Origin: Helicobacter sp. MIT 00-7814
Lineage (GTDB): Bacteria; Campylobacterota; Campylobacteria; Campylobacterales; Helicobacteraceae
DNA: 41,562 nt
Reading direction: 5' to 3'
NCBI RefSeq assembly: GCF_003364115.1
Contig: NZ_NXLL01000019.1
Span: 1 to 41,562 of the forward strand
Below, piece after piece: positions 23,398 to 30,843 of this stretch. Made by a program: the position numbers and the translations under genes. Every line of letters starts with the position of its first letter. Within the stretch, counting starts at the first letter, position 1. The notes below the pieces were generated by a model. That model saw nothing but the letters and a program-made list of their open reading frames with translations, ran no database searches and was not told the DNA's origin.

Positions 23398-23706
23398 ATG
23401 AGTAAGTCAGAAATCTTTTTTAGAAACATTAATAAAGGGGAGCAAAGACTTTTGAAAGCAATCTTTGCTGATAAAAGCTTTATGGAGCTACTCAAAAGAG
23501 CTGAAATCTCTAAAAATGAGATAAAAAAAGCAATCAAAGCATGCGAATACTGCTTTTCGTGTGCCAGAGGGGCTAAAATCTATAGAAACTCTAGTAAAAC
23601 CTTTAGCTTTTGTTCTTTGTCAAAAGAAGGGCGCAAATTGGTTGTAAGCTTTGAAGCTTGGCTTTTAAAAGGAAAACTTCCTATATTTGAATACAAAATC
23701 AAATAA
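23398..23706 (+). CDS. Hypothetical small protein with cysteine pair
   Basis: A 102-residue basic protein with GGAGGTATTAA before ATG 23398. Helical N-terminal half; a CEYCFSC segment (residues 49-55) could bind a metal. No family recognised. Followed by a coupled small acidic protein. Confidence 0.6.
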   Translation: MSKSEIFFRNINKGEQRLLKAIFADKSFMELLKRAEISKNEIKKAIKACEYCFSCARGAKIYRNSSKTFSFCSLSKEGRKLVVSFEAWLLKGKLPIFEYKIK

Positions 23707-23719
23707 CAAGGAGCATTGC

Positions 23720-23866
23720 ATGCTGGATTTCATCTCAACGACAGAAACCTATGATGATTTGGTAGAAATCGAATTTGATGGCACTATAACTATCGATACT
23801 ACTAAAATCAGCGTAGATGACTTTAAAGAGGAGCTTAAAGAGTTCTTGGCTCAATATGAGGGCTAG
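23720..23866 (+). CDS. Small acidic protein
   Basis: A 48-residue, very acidic protein with AAGGAG six bases before ATG 23720. It begins 14 bases after the preceding stop. Its strong negative charge contrasts with the basic partner upstream, so the two may bind each other. A terminator follows. Confidence 0.55.
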   Translation: MLDFISTTETYDDLVEIEFDGTITIDTTKISVDDFKEELKEFLAQYEG

Positions 23867-23873
23867 CTATGAA

Positions 23874-23905
23874 AAAAGAGAGTGGTTTTATGACTTCTCT
23901 CTTTT
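23874..23905 (+). terminator. Intrinsic terminator
   Basis: AAAAGAGAG (23874-23882) pairs with CTCTCTTTT (23897-23905), giving a stem with a U-rich 3' arm right after the small acidic gene. Confidence 0.7.
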
Positions 23906-23951
23906 AATTAAATTCTAGTATCATTAGGGATACAAAAAAAGGAAAACAATA

Positions 23952-24326
23952 ATGAATGATTTTGAATTAGTCTCCTCCTATTCGAGGAAACAAGCTATAG
24001 AAGATGGTGTTTTAGTTGATGTAAGTAAAATGGCACAAGAAGCAGGGTTTAAATATCCTACAGCCATTACCAGTTCCCTTTATGCCTTGCTTAATGAAAA
24101 TAAGCCTGAGACAGAGGATTTTGAGGGGAGATTATGGGATATACTAAATATTTTGCGCCTTAAAATTGCAGGTACCAAAGATTTGAAAACCGATAGGATT
24201 GATTTTTCTGTCCATATTAATACTCCAAACACTAAGGAAAGCGATATGCACAAGCTTAAATGTATTTGTAGTGGAGGCGATAGCGCAGAACCTGTTCTTA
24301 CGATTATGTTTATCAATGAGGATTAA
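23952..24326 (+). CDS. DUF6573-like protein
   Basis: A 124-residue soluble protein with SSYSRKQAIEDGVLVDVS near the N-terminus, the hallmark of a family found on many plasmids and phages (DUF6573 by my recollection); its role is unknown. AAGGAAAACAATA precedes ATG 23952. A hairpin with a U-rich arm (AAAAAGAAA with TTTCTCTTTTT, about 24347-24379) follows it. Confidence 0.7.
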   Translation: MNDFELVSSYSRKQAIEDGVLVDVSKMAQEAGFKYPTAITSSLYALLNENKPETEDFEGRLWDILNILRLKIAGTKDLKTDRIDFSVHINTPNTKESDMHKLKCICSGGDSAEPVLTIMFINED

Positions 24327-24425
24327 TCACCAACTGCTTTGCTTGTAAAAAGAAAATGGGTTTGTAGTTTCTCTTTTTAATGGCTTATAGTATAATACGA
24401 GAAAATAATCTCTTAAGGAGAGGGC

Positions 24426-24716
24426 TTGATTAACCAAGAAGTATTGAGACATTTTGCTTGCTATGTGTGGTGGGAAAAGCCTGATGACATCATAAGAGAA
24501 AACCCACTACGAGTTATTGCAAATGCTATGCGCTATGCAAATAACACAAATGAATATGTAAAACTTCTAGAAGCAGGAGATGATACATTGAAAGAAGCTC
24601 TCTCTCAAGCACAAGCTGGTTGGTTTGATAAAAAAAGCTGGCATTATTGGCATTATATGCTTTATGGATTAGACATAAAGATTCCGCCACTACCAAAAAG
24701 AGGATTCTTGAAATAA
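24426..24716 (+). CDS. Companion/antitoxin of AbiEii-like protein
   Basis: A 96-residue helical protein rich in tryptophan (CYVWWEKP, GWFDKKSWHYWHYML) ending PPLPKRGFLK. Small proteins of this pattern are often found before AbiEii-type nucleotidyltransferases. It starts at TTG 24426 after AAGGAGAGGGC; TATAAT lies at 24391-24396. Its stop directly abuts the next start. Which of the two acts as antitoxin is not shown by sequence. Confidence 0.7.
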   Translation: MINQEVLRHFACYVWWEKPDDIIRENPLRVIANAMRYANNTNEYVKLLEAGDDTLKEALSQAQAGWFDKKSWHYWHYMLYGLDIKIPPLPKRGFLK

Positions 24717-25370
24717 ATGGAAACAAAAACAATAAAGCCAAGGTTAGATATTTTACCACCAGAACAGCTAAAGATCTATCAACATTTGGGGCAAATAACC
24801 AAACTTGATTTCACTCTTTTTGGTGGAACAGCACTTGCCCTGCAGTTAGGACACAGACAATCTATAGATTTTGATTTTTTTGCAAAATTTGATATAGATT
24901 TGGTTATGGATACTCTCTTAAATCTTAATTCAATAAAGGCTGACAAAATACTACAACAAGACAAAGACACGCTGGTTTTTATTACAGATAGTAATGTGAA
25001 ATTGTCTTTTTTTGGTGGATTGGATTTTGTAGAATCTGCCAATAAAGTAGTAACTGATGATAAAACACTCATAATGGCAGACATAGAAGCCTTGCTTGCC
25101 ACAAAACTAAAAGCTACTTGTGATAGGGCGGAATACAAAGATTATTTTGATATTGCGAGCATTTTAAAACACACACCAGCAAACCTAACAACAGGTTTAG
25201 AAAATGTTTCTAAGTTTTTTGGAGATGACTACCCATCAATCCAGATTCTTAAGGGATTAACATATTTTGAAGATGGTGATTTGTATAAATTAGAGCAAGA
25301 CGATAAAGAAGTTTTGCTAGGAGCTACAAAAGAAGCTAGTTCCTCTATTAAAAAGCGCAGAAGCTTATAA
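24717..25370 (+). CDS. AbiEii/AbiGii-type nucleotidyltransferase
   Basis: A 217-residue nucleotidyltransferase-fold protein. The core motif FGGTALALQLGHRQSIDFDFF lies at about residues 35-55, with the two metal-binding aspartates D51 and D53; a further acidic strand and the helix LLATKLKATCDRAEYKDYFD follow as in PF08843. AbiEii toxins of this fold transfer nucleotides (onto tRNA in the cases studied). It has no gap to the companion gene. A hairpin overlaps its stop. Confidence 0.85.
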   Translation: METKTIKPRLDILPPEQLKIYQHLGQITKLDFTLFGGTALALQLGHRQSIDFDFFAKFDIDLVMDTLLNLNSIKADKILQQDKDTLVFITDSNVKLSFFGGLDFVESANKVVTDDKTLIMADIEALLATKLKATCDRAEYKDYFDIASILKHTPANLTTGLENVSKFFGDDYPSIQILKGLTYFEDGDLYKLEQDDKEVLLGATKEASSSIKKRRSL

Positions 25371-25385
25371 AAAGAGAAAGCTTCT
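25359..25385 (+). terminator. Terminator overlapping the AbiEii-like stop
   Basis: AGAAGCTT (25359-25366) pairs with AAGCTTCT (25378-25385), followed by GTCTTT. The stop codon lies in the stem. Confidence 0.6.
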
Positions 25386-25424
25386 GTCTTTACTAGCCCT
25401 ATCCTAACACCGCTAAAATCTCAT

Positions 25425-25453
25425 TTGTTTTCGCTTCTTTAGTGCATTATAAT
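25425..25453 (+). promoter_or_regulatory. Repeated promoter, copy 8
   Basis: TCAT, TTGTTT at 25425 (weaker -35), 17-base spacer, TATAAT at 25448, then TACCTCATCAAAACACACAAGGAG, almost the same as after the copy at 10006. Confidence 0.75.
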
Positions 25454-25483
25454 TACCTCATCAAAACACACAAGGAGCGAACA

Positions 25484-25825
25484 ATGAAACCTCAAACAGC
25501 AAGCACACTAAAAATCAACAAGAAAGAACTTGAGGAATTTATCGAGCTAAATAAATGCTTTGATAATGAAACAAGCAGTTTGCATATAGGAAGCATGAAT
25601 AATGCAAAGGGTGAAAGTGAGGACTGCTTTTTGGAATTTAGACCAAGCGAAATGGACAATACATTTTACTTTGAAATCATCACTTTAGATAACACTACAA
25701 AGCAATTCTTTTGTATTGATAGCTGGAAAGTTGAATATGGAATGGATCTTTCTAGTATCTTTGAAATCGCAGACCAACATCTTGCAATGTGTCAGGCAAA
25801 GATTCAAAAGAAGTTAAGTGCTTAA
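25484..25825 (+). CDS. Hypothetical protein
   Basis: A 113-residue acidic soluble protein with CAAGGAGCGAACA before ATG 25484. Its MKPQ start recurs in the broken ten-codon frame at 16899. No family recognised. Its stop lies in a hairpin (GCTTAAGCC with GGCTTAAAGC, about 25819-25841) that may end transcription from both sides. Confidence 0.6.
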   Translation: MKPQTASTLKINKKELEEFIELNKCFDNETSSLHIGSMNNAKGESEDCFLEFRPSEMDNTFYFEIITLDNTTKQFFCIDSWKVEYGMDLSSIFEIADQHLAMCQAKIQKKLSA

Positions 25826-25843
25826 GCCCAAAGGCTTAAAGCA

Positions 25844-26566
25844 TTATTCTAGCACTTCAAATTTGTATGGAACCGAGGTGATACCACTTTCTCTTATAAG
25901 TTGAGTAATACCATTTGCCTGTTGGCTTGGTTCTGTGTAAGAGTTATAAGATGGTGCATAAATTCTTGATAGTGCAGCAATCTTTTCCTCATTGCTTTTT
26001 AACTTGTTAAGCTCATTATAAATATCAGTAGCCTTGCTTAATGAAGTTGGGTGCAAAATACCCACCACAATCATTTTAACATTATAATCTTCTAGGCGTT
26101 GGTTGATTTGAGCCAACTCATCTTTACAATAAGGGCAATTTGGATCGCTTACGATATAGAGCGTTTTATTTGTTTTTTTCTTGCTTTTGAGGCTAATAAC
26201 AGGGTATTTATTCTCTTTTAGCCCATAAATAACCTTATCAGATACGCTCTTGTTGTTAAACATTTGAACATCTTGAAGTTCTTTTTGTAAAGCCAACAAG
26301 AATTTATCATTTCCTGTTAAAAGCGTAGAATCCGTGCCAATAAGCGTTTCTCCTTTTTTATCTGCAAAAAAGAGCATTTGTTGTCCACCAGATTCTAGCG
26401 TTACAAGATTAAGCCCCTCCATTTCTTTAATGGGTGTTTCTTTTACCACTTTGATATTTTGTCCTGTTTTTGCGACTAAAAGTTTCTCTAGTTTTGCTTG
26501 AGAAACCTTATCGGCAAATACAAAACTACAAAGTCCTGCTAAAAGTATAAGTCCTATTTTTTTCAT
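25844..26566 (-). CDS. dsbC: DsbC-like periplasmic disulfide isomerase
   Basis: A 240-residue thioredoxin-fold protein with a signal peptide (residues 1-18). An N-terminal dimerisation-like domain (to about 110) precedes the thioredoxin domain with CPYC at 144-147 and a cis-proline at P233 (TSVPY). E. coli DsbC has CGYC, so the active site differs. DsbC/TrbB-type proteins are standard in F-type conjugation systems, where they fold cysteine-rich pilus-assembly proteins. Here it is far from the tra genes and on the other strand. AAGGAATACT precedes its ATG. Confidence 0.87.
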   Translation of the reverse strand: MKKIGLILLAGLCSFVFADKVSQAKLEKLLVAKTGQNIKVVKETPIKEMEGLNLVTLESGGQQMLFFADKKGETLIGTDSTLLTGNDKFLLALQKELQDVQMFNNKSVSDKVIYGLKENKYPVISLKSKKKTNKTLYIVSDPNCPYCKDELAQINQRLEDYNVKMIVVGILHPTSLSKATDIYNELNKLKSNEEKIAALSRIYAPSYNSYTEPSQQANGITQLIRESGITSVPYKFEVLE

Positions 26567-26590
26567 AGTATTCCTTTGATAAAAATTTGA

Positions 26591-26612
26591 TTTAAGGGGG
26601 AAGCCCCTTAAA
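26591..26612 (-). terminator. Hairpin between 26621 gene and dsbC
   Basis: TTTAAGGGG (26591-26599) pairs with CCCCTTAAA (26604-26612); on the minus strand it is followed by TCAAATTTTTATC. It may end or weaken read-through into dsbC. Confidence 0.6.
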
Positions 26613-26620
26613 AAGAGTGT

Positions 26621-27130
26621 TTAGGCACCAAGTTTGCCTATTTTTTGAGAGAGAGTATCAATTTTTTTAGCATACTCTTGAATTTGAGATGAAATTTGCG
26701 CTTGAATTTCTTTAATCTCTTTGCTCATCTCAATAACCTCTGAGGCATCGTTAATGTTGGTGTAAGTAAGCGCGTCATTAATCCTATTGGCTGTGTCTGA
26801 AAGCCTTCTGATAACATTCAGATCTCTTGTTGTTTCCCTATCTGCAATAAAAATTGAAACATTTCTTAATTGCGGTAGGTTTTGAAGCAAGATATTAGTG
26901 AGCCTTGCAAAATCTTGTTGGCGCACAATATCAGCACCACTTCTAAAGTCTTGTTTGAGATAGTTTGTAATATTACGCCTTCTTTCTTTGTAGTATTGCG
27001 CCTGTCTTTTTCTATACTGCTCTATTTGAGCAGGTGTTCTATTTTGTCTTTGATTCCCCTGCGTAGCAGTAGCTTCACTTGTCGTAGTTTCTGTATTCTC
27101 TTGTGTTACAGCTTCTGTTTTCTTAGCCAT
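26621..27130 (-). CDS. Hypothetical charged, helical protein
   Basis: A 169-residue protein: a low-complexity T/E/Q-rich start (residues 1-32), a very basic stretch (YRKRQAQYYKERRRN) and a helical C-terminal half likely to form a coiled coil. The form would fit a DNA-binding accessory protein, for example for transfer, but there is no family match. AAGGAGAAATAAC precedes its ATG. It lies between dsbC and the parM operon. Confidence 0.6.
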   Translation of the reverse strand: MAKKTEAVTQENTETTTSEATATQGNQRQNRTPAQIEQYRKRQAQYYKERRRNITNYLKQDFRSGADIVRQQDFARLTNILLQNLPQLRNVSIFIADRETTRDLNVIRRLSDTANRINDALTYTNINDASEVIEMSKEIKEIQAQISSQIQEYAKKIDTLSQKIGKLGA

Positions 27131-27325
27131 GTTATTTCTCCTTGTTTTTTACTACCGACATATCCAGTAGTGTAAGTTTTAAACTTGTCCCCTAAAAAGA
27201 GGAGTTGATATTTGCTTGCGCTCTAACCTACATAACGCACCTAGCCCATGTATCTTATGGGGAATTTATTTTACTTCACCATCTTGCACCTCCTATTTAT
27301 GGATTAAAGGTGCTATTTTTACACC

Positions 27326-27514
27326 CTATAAGCCATCATTTTGCTCATTAATATCATCTTGTATATCCAAGATAACATTATTACAGATAAGCAGGATTTG
27401 GCTAAAAGCCTCTTCCAGCTCTACTCTATCTAATGTCTCCGAATATCTTATTTTATGCAGAAAATGACTTGCCAAAGCAGAAGCTATGTTAAGTCTTTGG
27501 ATATACTCTTCCAT
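27326..27514 (-). CDS. Small protein downstream of parM
   Basis: A 62-residue helical acidic protein. I start it at the ATG at 27514 because GGAGGTTATA precedes it; the frame is open further upstream but there overlaps parM. It follows parM by 22 bases and is probably the last gene of the partition operon. Unknown function. Confidence 0.55.
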   Translation of the reverse strand: MEEYIQRLNIASALASHFLHKIRYSETLDRVELEEAFSQILLICNNVILDIQDDINEQNDGL

Positions 27515-27536
27515 TATAACCTCCAAATTGTGGTTT

Positions 27537-28496
27537 TTACTTGCTAACCTTTTGGTTATCAGCCATTGGCTCGATTGCAAGCAAATTACCAATTGCGTTA
27601 TAATATTCAGAATTTTTAAAAGTTCTAATGTGCTTGGTGTATTGCGTATCGATAAAGTAGCCACCACCACCCACAAAAATAAAGGCATCAAGCTTATCTA
27701 TCTCATTAGAATACTTAGATTCTAAGAAATTCATTATATCTTGAGTGTAGGCTTTTTTCAATTCATCAATATAGCTAGATAAGTCATGTTCTTCGCCACG
27801 AAGCTTATACTTGCCCTCTACGATGATTTTTAAAGCTTCTTTATTTGTAATGTTGGTATTAAACTTTTCTTTAATGTGTTTTTGCATACTTTCAGCTATT
27901 TGAACAACACCCTTTTTTTCAAAGGAGTTGGCTTCATTTAGCCTACCTTTCTGAATAACACCATCATACACAAGCACAATATCAACCGTGCTAAAGCCTA
28001 TATCTACAAGAATGTAGTCTTGTGGCTCTTGTTCTTTACCTTTCCAGAAGTCTTGCAATGCTTTTACTGCGCCAACCCCTTGAGGTATAACGGTAACCTT
28101 TATATTATAATCTTTATCGTTTATTGTAAAGTGTTCTAAGCGTTTTTTGAAAGATTCTGCATGTGATTTATGAGCAAGTGCCAATCCCACGGTAATCTCT
28201 TCAATATCACTAGGTTTTAGATTTTCCTTGCGCCTAATCTCCTCTATTAACAAAGGCGCATAAAGCTCTAAGTCCTTATATGTAGAGATTTCTTTAATAA
28301 GCCTAAAGTCCTGTTTGAGAGCAAGAGAGCCTACATAGTAATTTTTACCATCCATTACACAAATACTCTCATCTTCCTCTATATCATCTGGACATAAAGC
28401 CACTACACTTGGAAACTTCTTTAACGATATGTCGCCCTTTTTGTTTTTGAAGCAGTATTTGGTATGTCCAAATCCTGTATCAATGCCTAGTTTCAT
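27537..28496 (-). CDS. parM: ParM/StbA-type actin-like partition ATPase
   Basis: A 319-residue actin-fold ATPase that would form filaments pushing plasmid copies apart. Visible are phosphate-1 GIDTGFGHTKY (residues 4-14), phosphate-2 LVDIGFSTVDIVLV (about 168-181) and the adenosine motif FVGGGGYF near residue 278. AAAAAAGGAGATAGC precedes its ATG. It follows parR by 19 bases. Length is normal for the family. Confidence 0.9.
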   Translation of the reverse strand: MKLGIDTGFGHTKYCFKNKKGDISLKKFPSVVALCPDDIEEDESICVMDGKNYYVGSLALKQDFRLIKEISTYKDLELYAPLLIEEIRRKENLKPSDIEEITVGLALAHKSHAESFKKRLEHFTINDKDYNIKVTVIPQGVGAVKALQDFWKGKEQEPQDYILVDIGFSTVDIVLVYDGVIQKGRLNEANSFEKKGVVQIAESMQKHIKEKFNTNITNKEALKIIVEGKYKLRGEEHDLSSYIDELKKAYTQDIMNFLESKYSNEIDKLDAFIFVGGGGYFIDTQYTKHIRTFKNSEYYNAIGNLLAIEPMADNQKVSK

Positions 28497-28515
28497 GCTA
28501 TCTCCTTTTTTGGTT

Positions 28516-28863
28516 TTACTTTGTCATGTCAAACTCATTTGTTATGCTATTAAGGGAAGTGGAACCTTCTTCGCTATAAGTTTGCTTTTCTTGTTTCTCA
28601 GCCTTTGGGGCAACCTTTTTGCTTTCTTGAATTTTTTGTGGTTGTTGCGTTGCGAGGGACTTTTGAGTCTTAGCATTAGAAAACAAACTCAAAATCTCAT
28701 CAACCTCATCATCGTTTTTGTGTTTTTTTAAGACCGATTCAAGTGTGTTCTTATGATTGCTGATGACTTCATAGAGCAAATCAGTAACAATTATAGAGCG
28801 TTGCTTGCCAAGTCTTTGCAAAAACTTCTCAACATTACCACGGCATGTTAATCCGTATTTCAA
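28516..28863 (-). CDS. parR: ParR-type centromere-binding protein
   Basis: A 115-residue protein before parM. The N-terminal part (residues 1-45, KYGLTCRGNVEKFLQRLG, IIVTDLLYEVI) fits a ribbon-helix-helix DNA-binding fold; the C-terminal part is K/Q/E-rich and flexible, and its end should contact ParM. I start it at TTG 28863, where AAAGGAGGAAGC precedes; an upstream ATG would add a hydrophobic stretch unlike ParR. The 11-bp repeat array upstream is its likely binding site. Confidence 0.8.
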   Translation of the reverse strand: MKYGLTCRGNVEKFLQRLGKQRSIIVTDLLYEVISNHKNTLESVLKKHKNDDEVDEILSLFSNAKTQKSLATQQPQKIQESKKVAPKAEKQEKQTYSEEGSTSLNSITNEFDMTK

Positions 28864-28923
28864 GCTTCCTCCTTTCTCAAGATTAAGACAAAAAATGCAA
28901 AAAAACAAAATTTCCCTATATTG

Positions 28924-28937
28924 ATGTATATATACAT
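28924..28937. promoter_or_regulatory. Palindrome upstream of parR
   Basis: ATGTATATATACAT is a perfect 14-bp palindrome 60 bases upstream of the parR start and before the repeat array. Its core GTATATATAC recurs at 31526-31535. It may overlap the parR promoter. Confidence 0.45.
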
Positions 28938-28997
28938 TAATAAAAGGCGAAAAAATCAATTTATCTTTCTGCATTTACAATGACACCCAAAAAGATA

Positions 28998-29323
28998 CTT
29001 TTGAGACACTTTCGGGGAACTTTAAAAGATGGGAAAATAAAGCATAAAATTTCAAGACACCTTTAGGCTTCTTTTAAGCTACTTTTGAGAAGCTTTTATG
29101 ATACTTTTAGGTTTCTAAGATTTTAAAGTTTGCTTTTTGGAAACTTTTAGAAATCCTTTTGACATCTTTTAAGAAGCTTTTAGGCACCTTTTTTGAAAAC
29201 AAGCATATAAAGGCTCCATTTGGGATACTTTTTGGTATCTTTTTGGAAACTTTTGAACTGCTTTTTAAGAATTTTATGCTTTAGGGAAAACTTTTGGGCT
29301 ACATTTGGGAAGCTTTTTGTATC
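28998..29323. repeat. Main centromere (parC-like) 11-bp repeat array
   Basis: Many degenerate 11-mers in phase, for example CTTTTGAGACA, CTTTCGGGGAA, CTTTAAAAGAT, then CCTTTAGGCTT, CTTTTAAGCTA, CTTTTGAGAAG, CTTTTATGATA, CTTTTAGGTTT, later CTTTTAAGAAG, CTTTTAGGCAC, then CATTTGGGATA, CTTTTTGGTAT, CTTTTTGGAAA, CTTTTGAACTG, and CTTTTGGGCTA, CATTTGGGAAG. I count at least twenty. The 11-bp period and place next to parR match type II centromeres such as parC of R1. Confidence 0.82.
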
Positions 29324-29705
29324 CTGATATATCCCAAAAGACACTTAACTCTCCAATTTGGCTTACAAAAATGGCTTTTTTTCTCCGAAATTCTTGTGCC
29401 TTTAAATTCCAAAAACTCGGAAAATATGGGCTTTTTGTCAAAACATAGGCATAGTTTTAACAAAAAATACATTTCAGTAAAGTTCAAATATGGATAGTCA
29501 AGTGATGGCATAATACTAAATCTTTTTTTGACAAAAGTCAAGTGAAAGAAGCCCTTTATATCAAGCTTTTTTTATATGCTAAATGATATTGCTTTTGCTA
29601 AAAAAATGTCTTATAATACTTTCATTTCCACTAAACTTTTTGCAACAAAACCATTACTTATCAAACAGCATTGGTGTGCAAAAAATATGCTTTTAAAGGG
29701 ATACG
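29324..29705. other. Gene-free stretch between parC-like array and 29706 operon
   Basis: No gene seen. A promoter, TTGCTT at 29589 and TATAAT at 29612 with a 17-base spacer, fits the operon starting at 29706. There is also a TTGAC-containing inverted motif (TTGACAAAAGTCAA, about 29529-29542). Confidence 0.55.
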
Positions 29706-30488
29706 ATGTTTAATTTTATAGAAATAAATGAGCTTTGTGAGAAGTATTTTCTCACTGAAAATGGCTTAAATAACCTCATTTTAATGACAGCTAAAAGATT
29801 CTATAAGGGCAGAAAAAATATCATCTTTGTTGATATGGAAAAGCAACTTTTCTGCTACAAAAAAGATGATACTTTCTTGTATTTTAAGCCAAGAAATAAG
29901 GATATTAATGGCTTCAAAAAGCTATTAATCAAAGAGCTTGATAAGCACAAAAAACATATCATAAAAAACAATCCATCAATAGCAAGGAATGCGTTTTTTA
30001 ACAAAATAGGTGGCAAATATATCAAGGCTCATATCATCGAAATAGCAGATGAAATGGTTATTTTTTCAATCTTAAAGAATGGGCAAAAGGTAGGAAATTA
30101 CATTATAAATGTTGAAATAAGTGAGTTTTTTGCAAATGATATTGTGGAAATAGGACACAATTTTTGGCTCAAAATCAAGGACATTGAGTTTGGAAAATCA
30201 CACTTTATACTCTCTTGCACAAGAAAAGATAATGGTGTTATTAAGCTGGAATTTATGGAAGTTTTTAACTCAATGGTGAGAAAATTTTTATCTAAAAACA
30301 ACGCAAAAAACACCTTCACAAAAGAGGATTTTCAATACAAAATTCTTGGTGTTTATATCAATAAAAAGGAGGTAAATATAGAGATTTGGAATAAAAATAT
30401 TCACAAATTTGTGGCTTCAGTAGGCGGAATTTTTGAGAAAAGAAGTAATTTTAAATTGAAATGGAGAGTGAAAAATGAAACAAAATAA
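29706..30488 (+). CDS. NusA-like protein (N-terminal and S1-like regions)
   Basis: A 260-residue soluble protein. The start looks like a NusA N-terminal domain (helix, TAKRFYKGRKNIIFVDMEKQ, LFCYKK, compare the family pattern of a helix then V-x-V-x-I-D-x-x-T-G-E-x-x-V-x-R). A middle part (GGKYIKAHIIEIADEMVIF to SHFILSCTRKDN) resembles the S1 domain with its LSRT end. The region after that does not show KH motifs. This is a remote resemblance from pattern only. It heads an operon with two coupled genes (ATGA overlap with the next). Confidence 0.5.
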   Translation: MFNFIEINELCEKYFLTENGLNNLILMTAKRFYKGRKNIIFVDMEKQLFCYKKDDTFLYFKPRNKDINGFKKLLIKELDKHKKHIIKNNPSIARNAFFNKIGGKYIKAHIIEIADEMVIFSILKNGQKVGNYIINVEISEFFANDIVEIGHNFWLKIKDIEFGKSHFILSCTRKDNGVIKLEFMEVFNSMVRKFLSKNNAKNTFTKEDFQYKILGVYINKKEVNIEIWNKNIHKFVASVGGIFEKRSNFKLKWRVKNETK

Positions 30489-30840
30489 CATCAAAAAAGC
30501 TAAGTCTTTTGTAAATGAAATTAACAAAGAAAGTGGCTTTAAAAAGGTTGTTGTTTTTGGGGAAAGCGTTAAGATTCCTAACGACTTTTACGATTCCTTG
30601 AAGTTTATCGTAACTGAAATAGGCTGGGTATCTCTTATGAAAACAACCCAATTCAAGGAGCTAAAAGAGCTTGTCAAGGCAATAGCCAATGAGCTTAAAG
30701 AGCAAAAAGCGAGGCAGAAAGAGGAGGAAGCTAGAGCCAATAGGTTTAAAGCACCCAAAAGGGATTTTAAGCTTGAAGCAAATCACCCAAAAGAGGAAGC
30801 TACTCAAATACCAGCAGAAAACAAAGAAACAAAGGAGTAA
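30475..30840 (+). CDS. Hypothetical charged protein
   Basis: A 121-residue protein: an ordered N-terminal part (residues 1-60) and a lysine/glutamate-rich, disordered tail. It overlaps the preceding gene and stops three bases before the next start. Unknown family; probably part of a transfer-related operon. Confidence 0.65.
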   Translation: MKQNNIKKAKSFVNEINKESGFKKVVVFGESVKIPNDFYDSLKFIVTEIGWVSLMKTTQFKELKELVKAIANELKEQKARQKEEEARANRFKAPKRDFKLEANHPKEEATQIPAENKETKE

Positions 30841-30843
30841 GCT

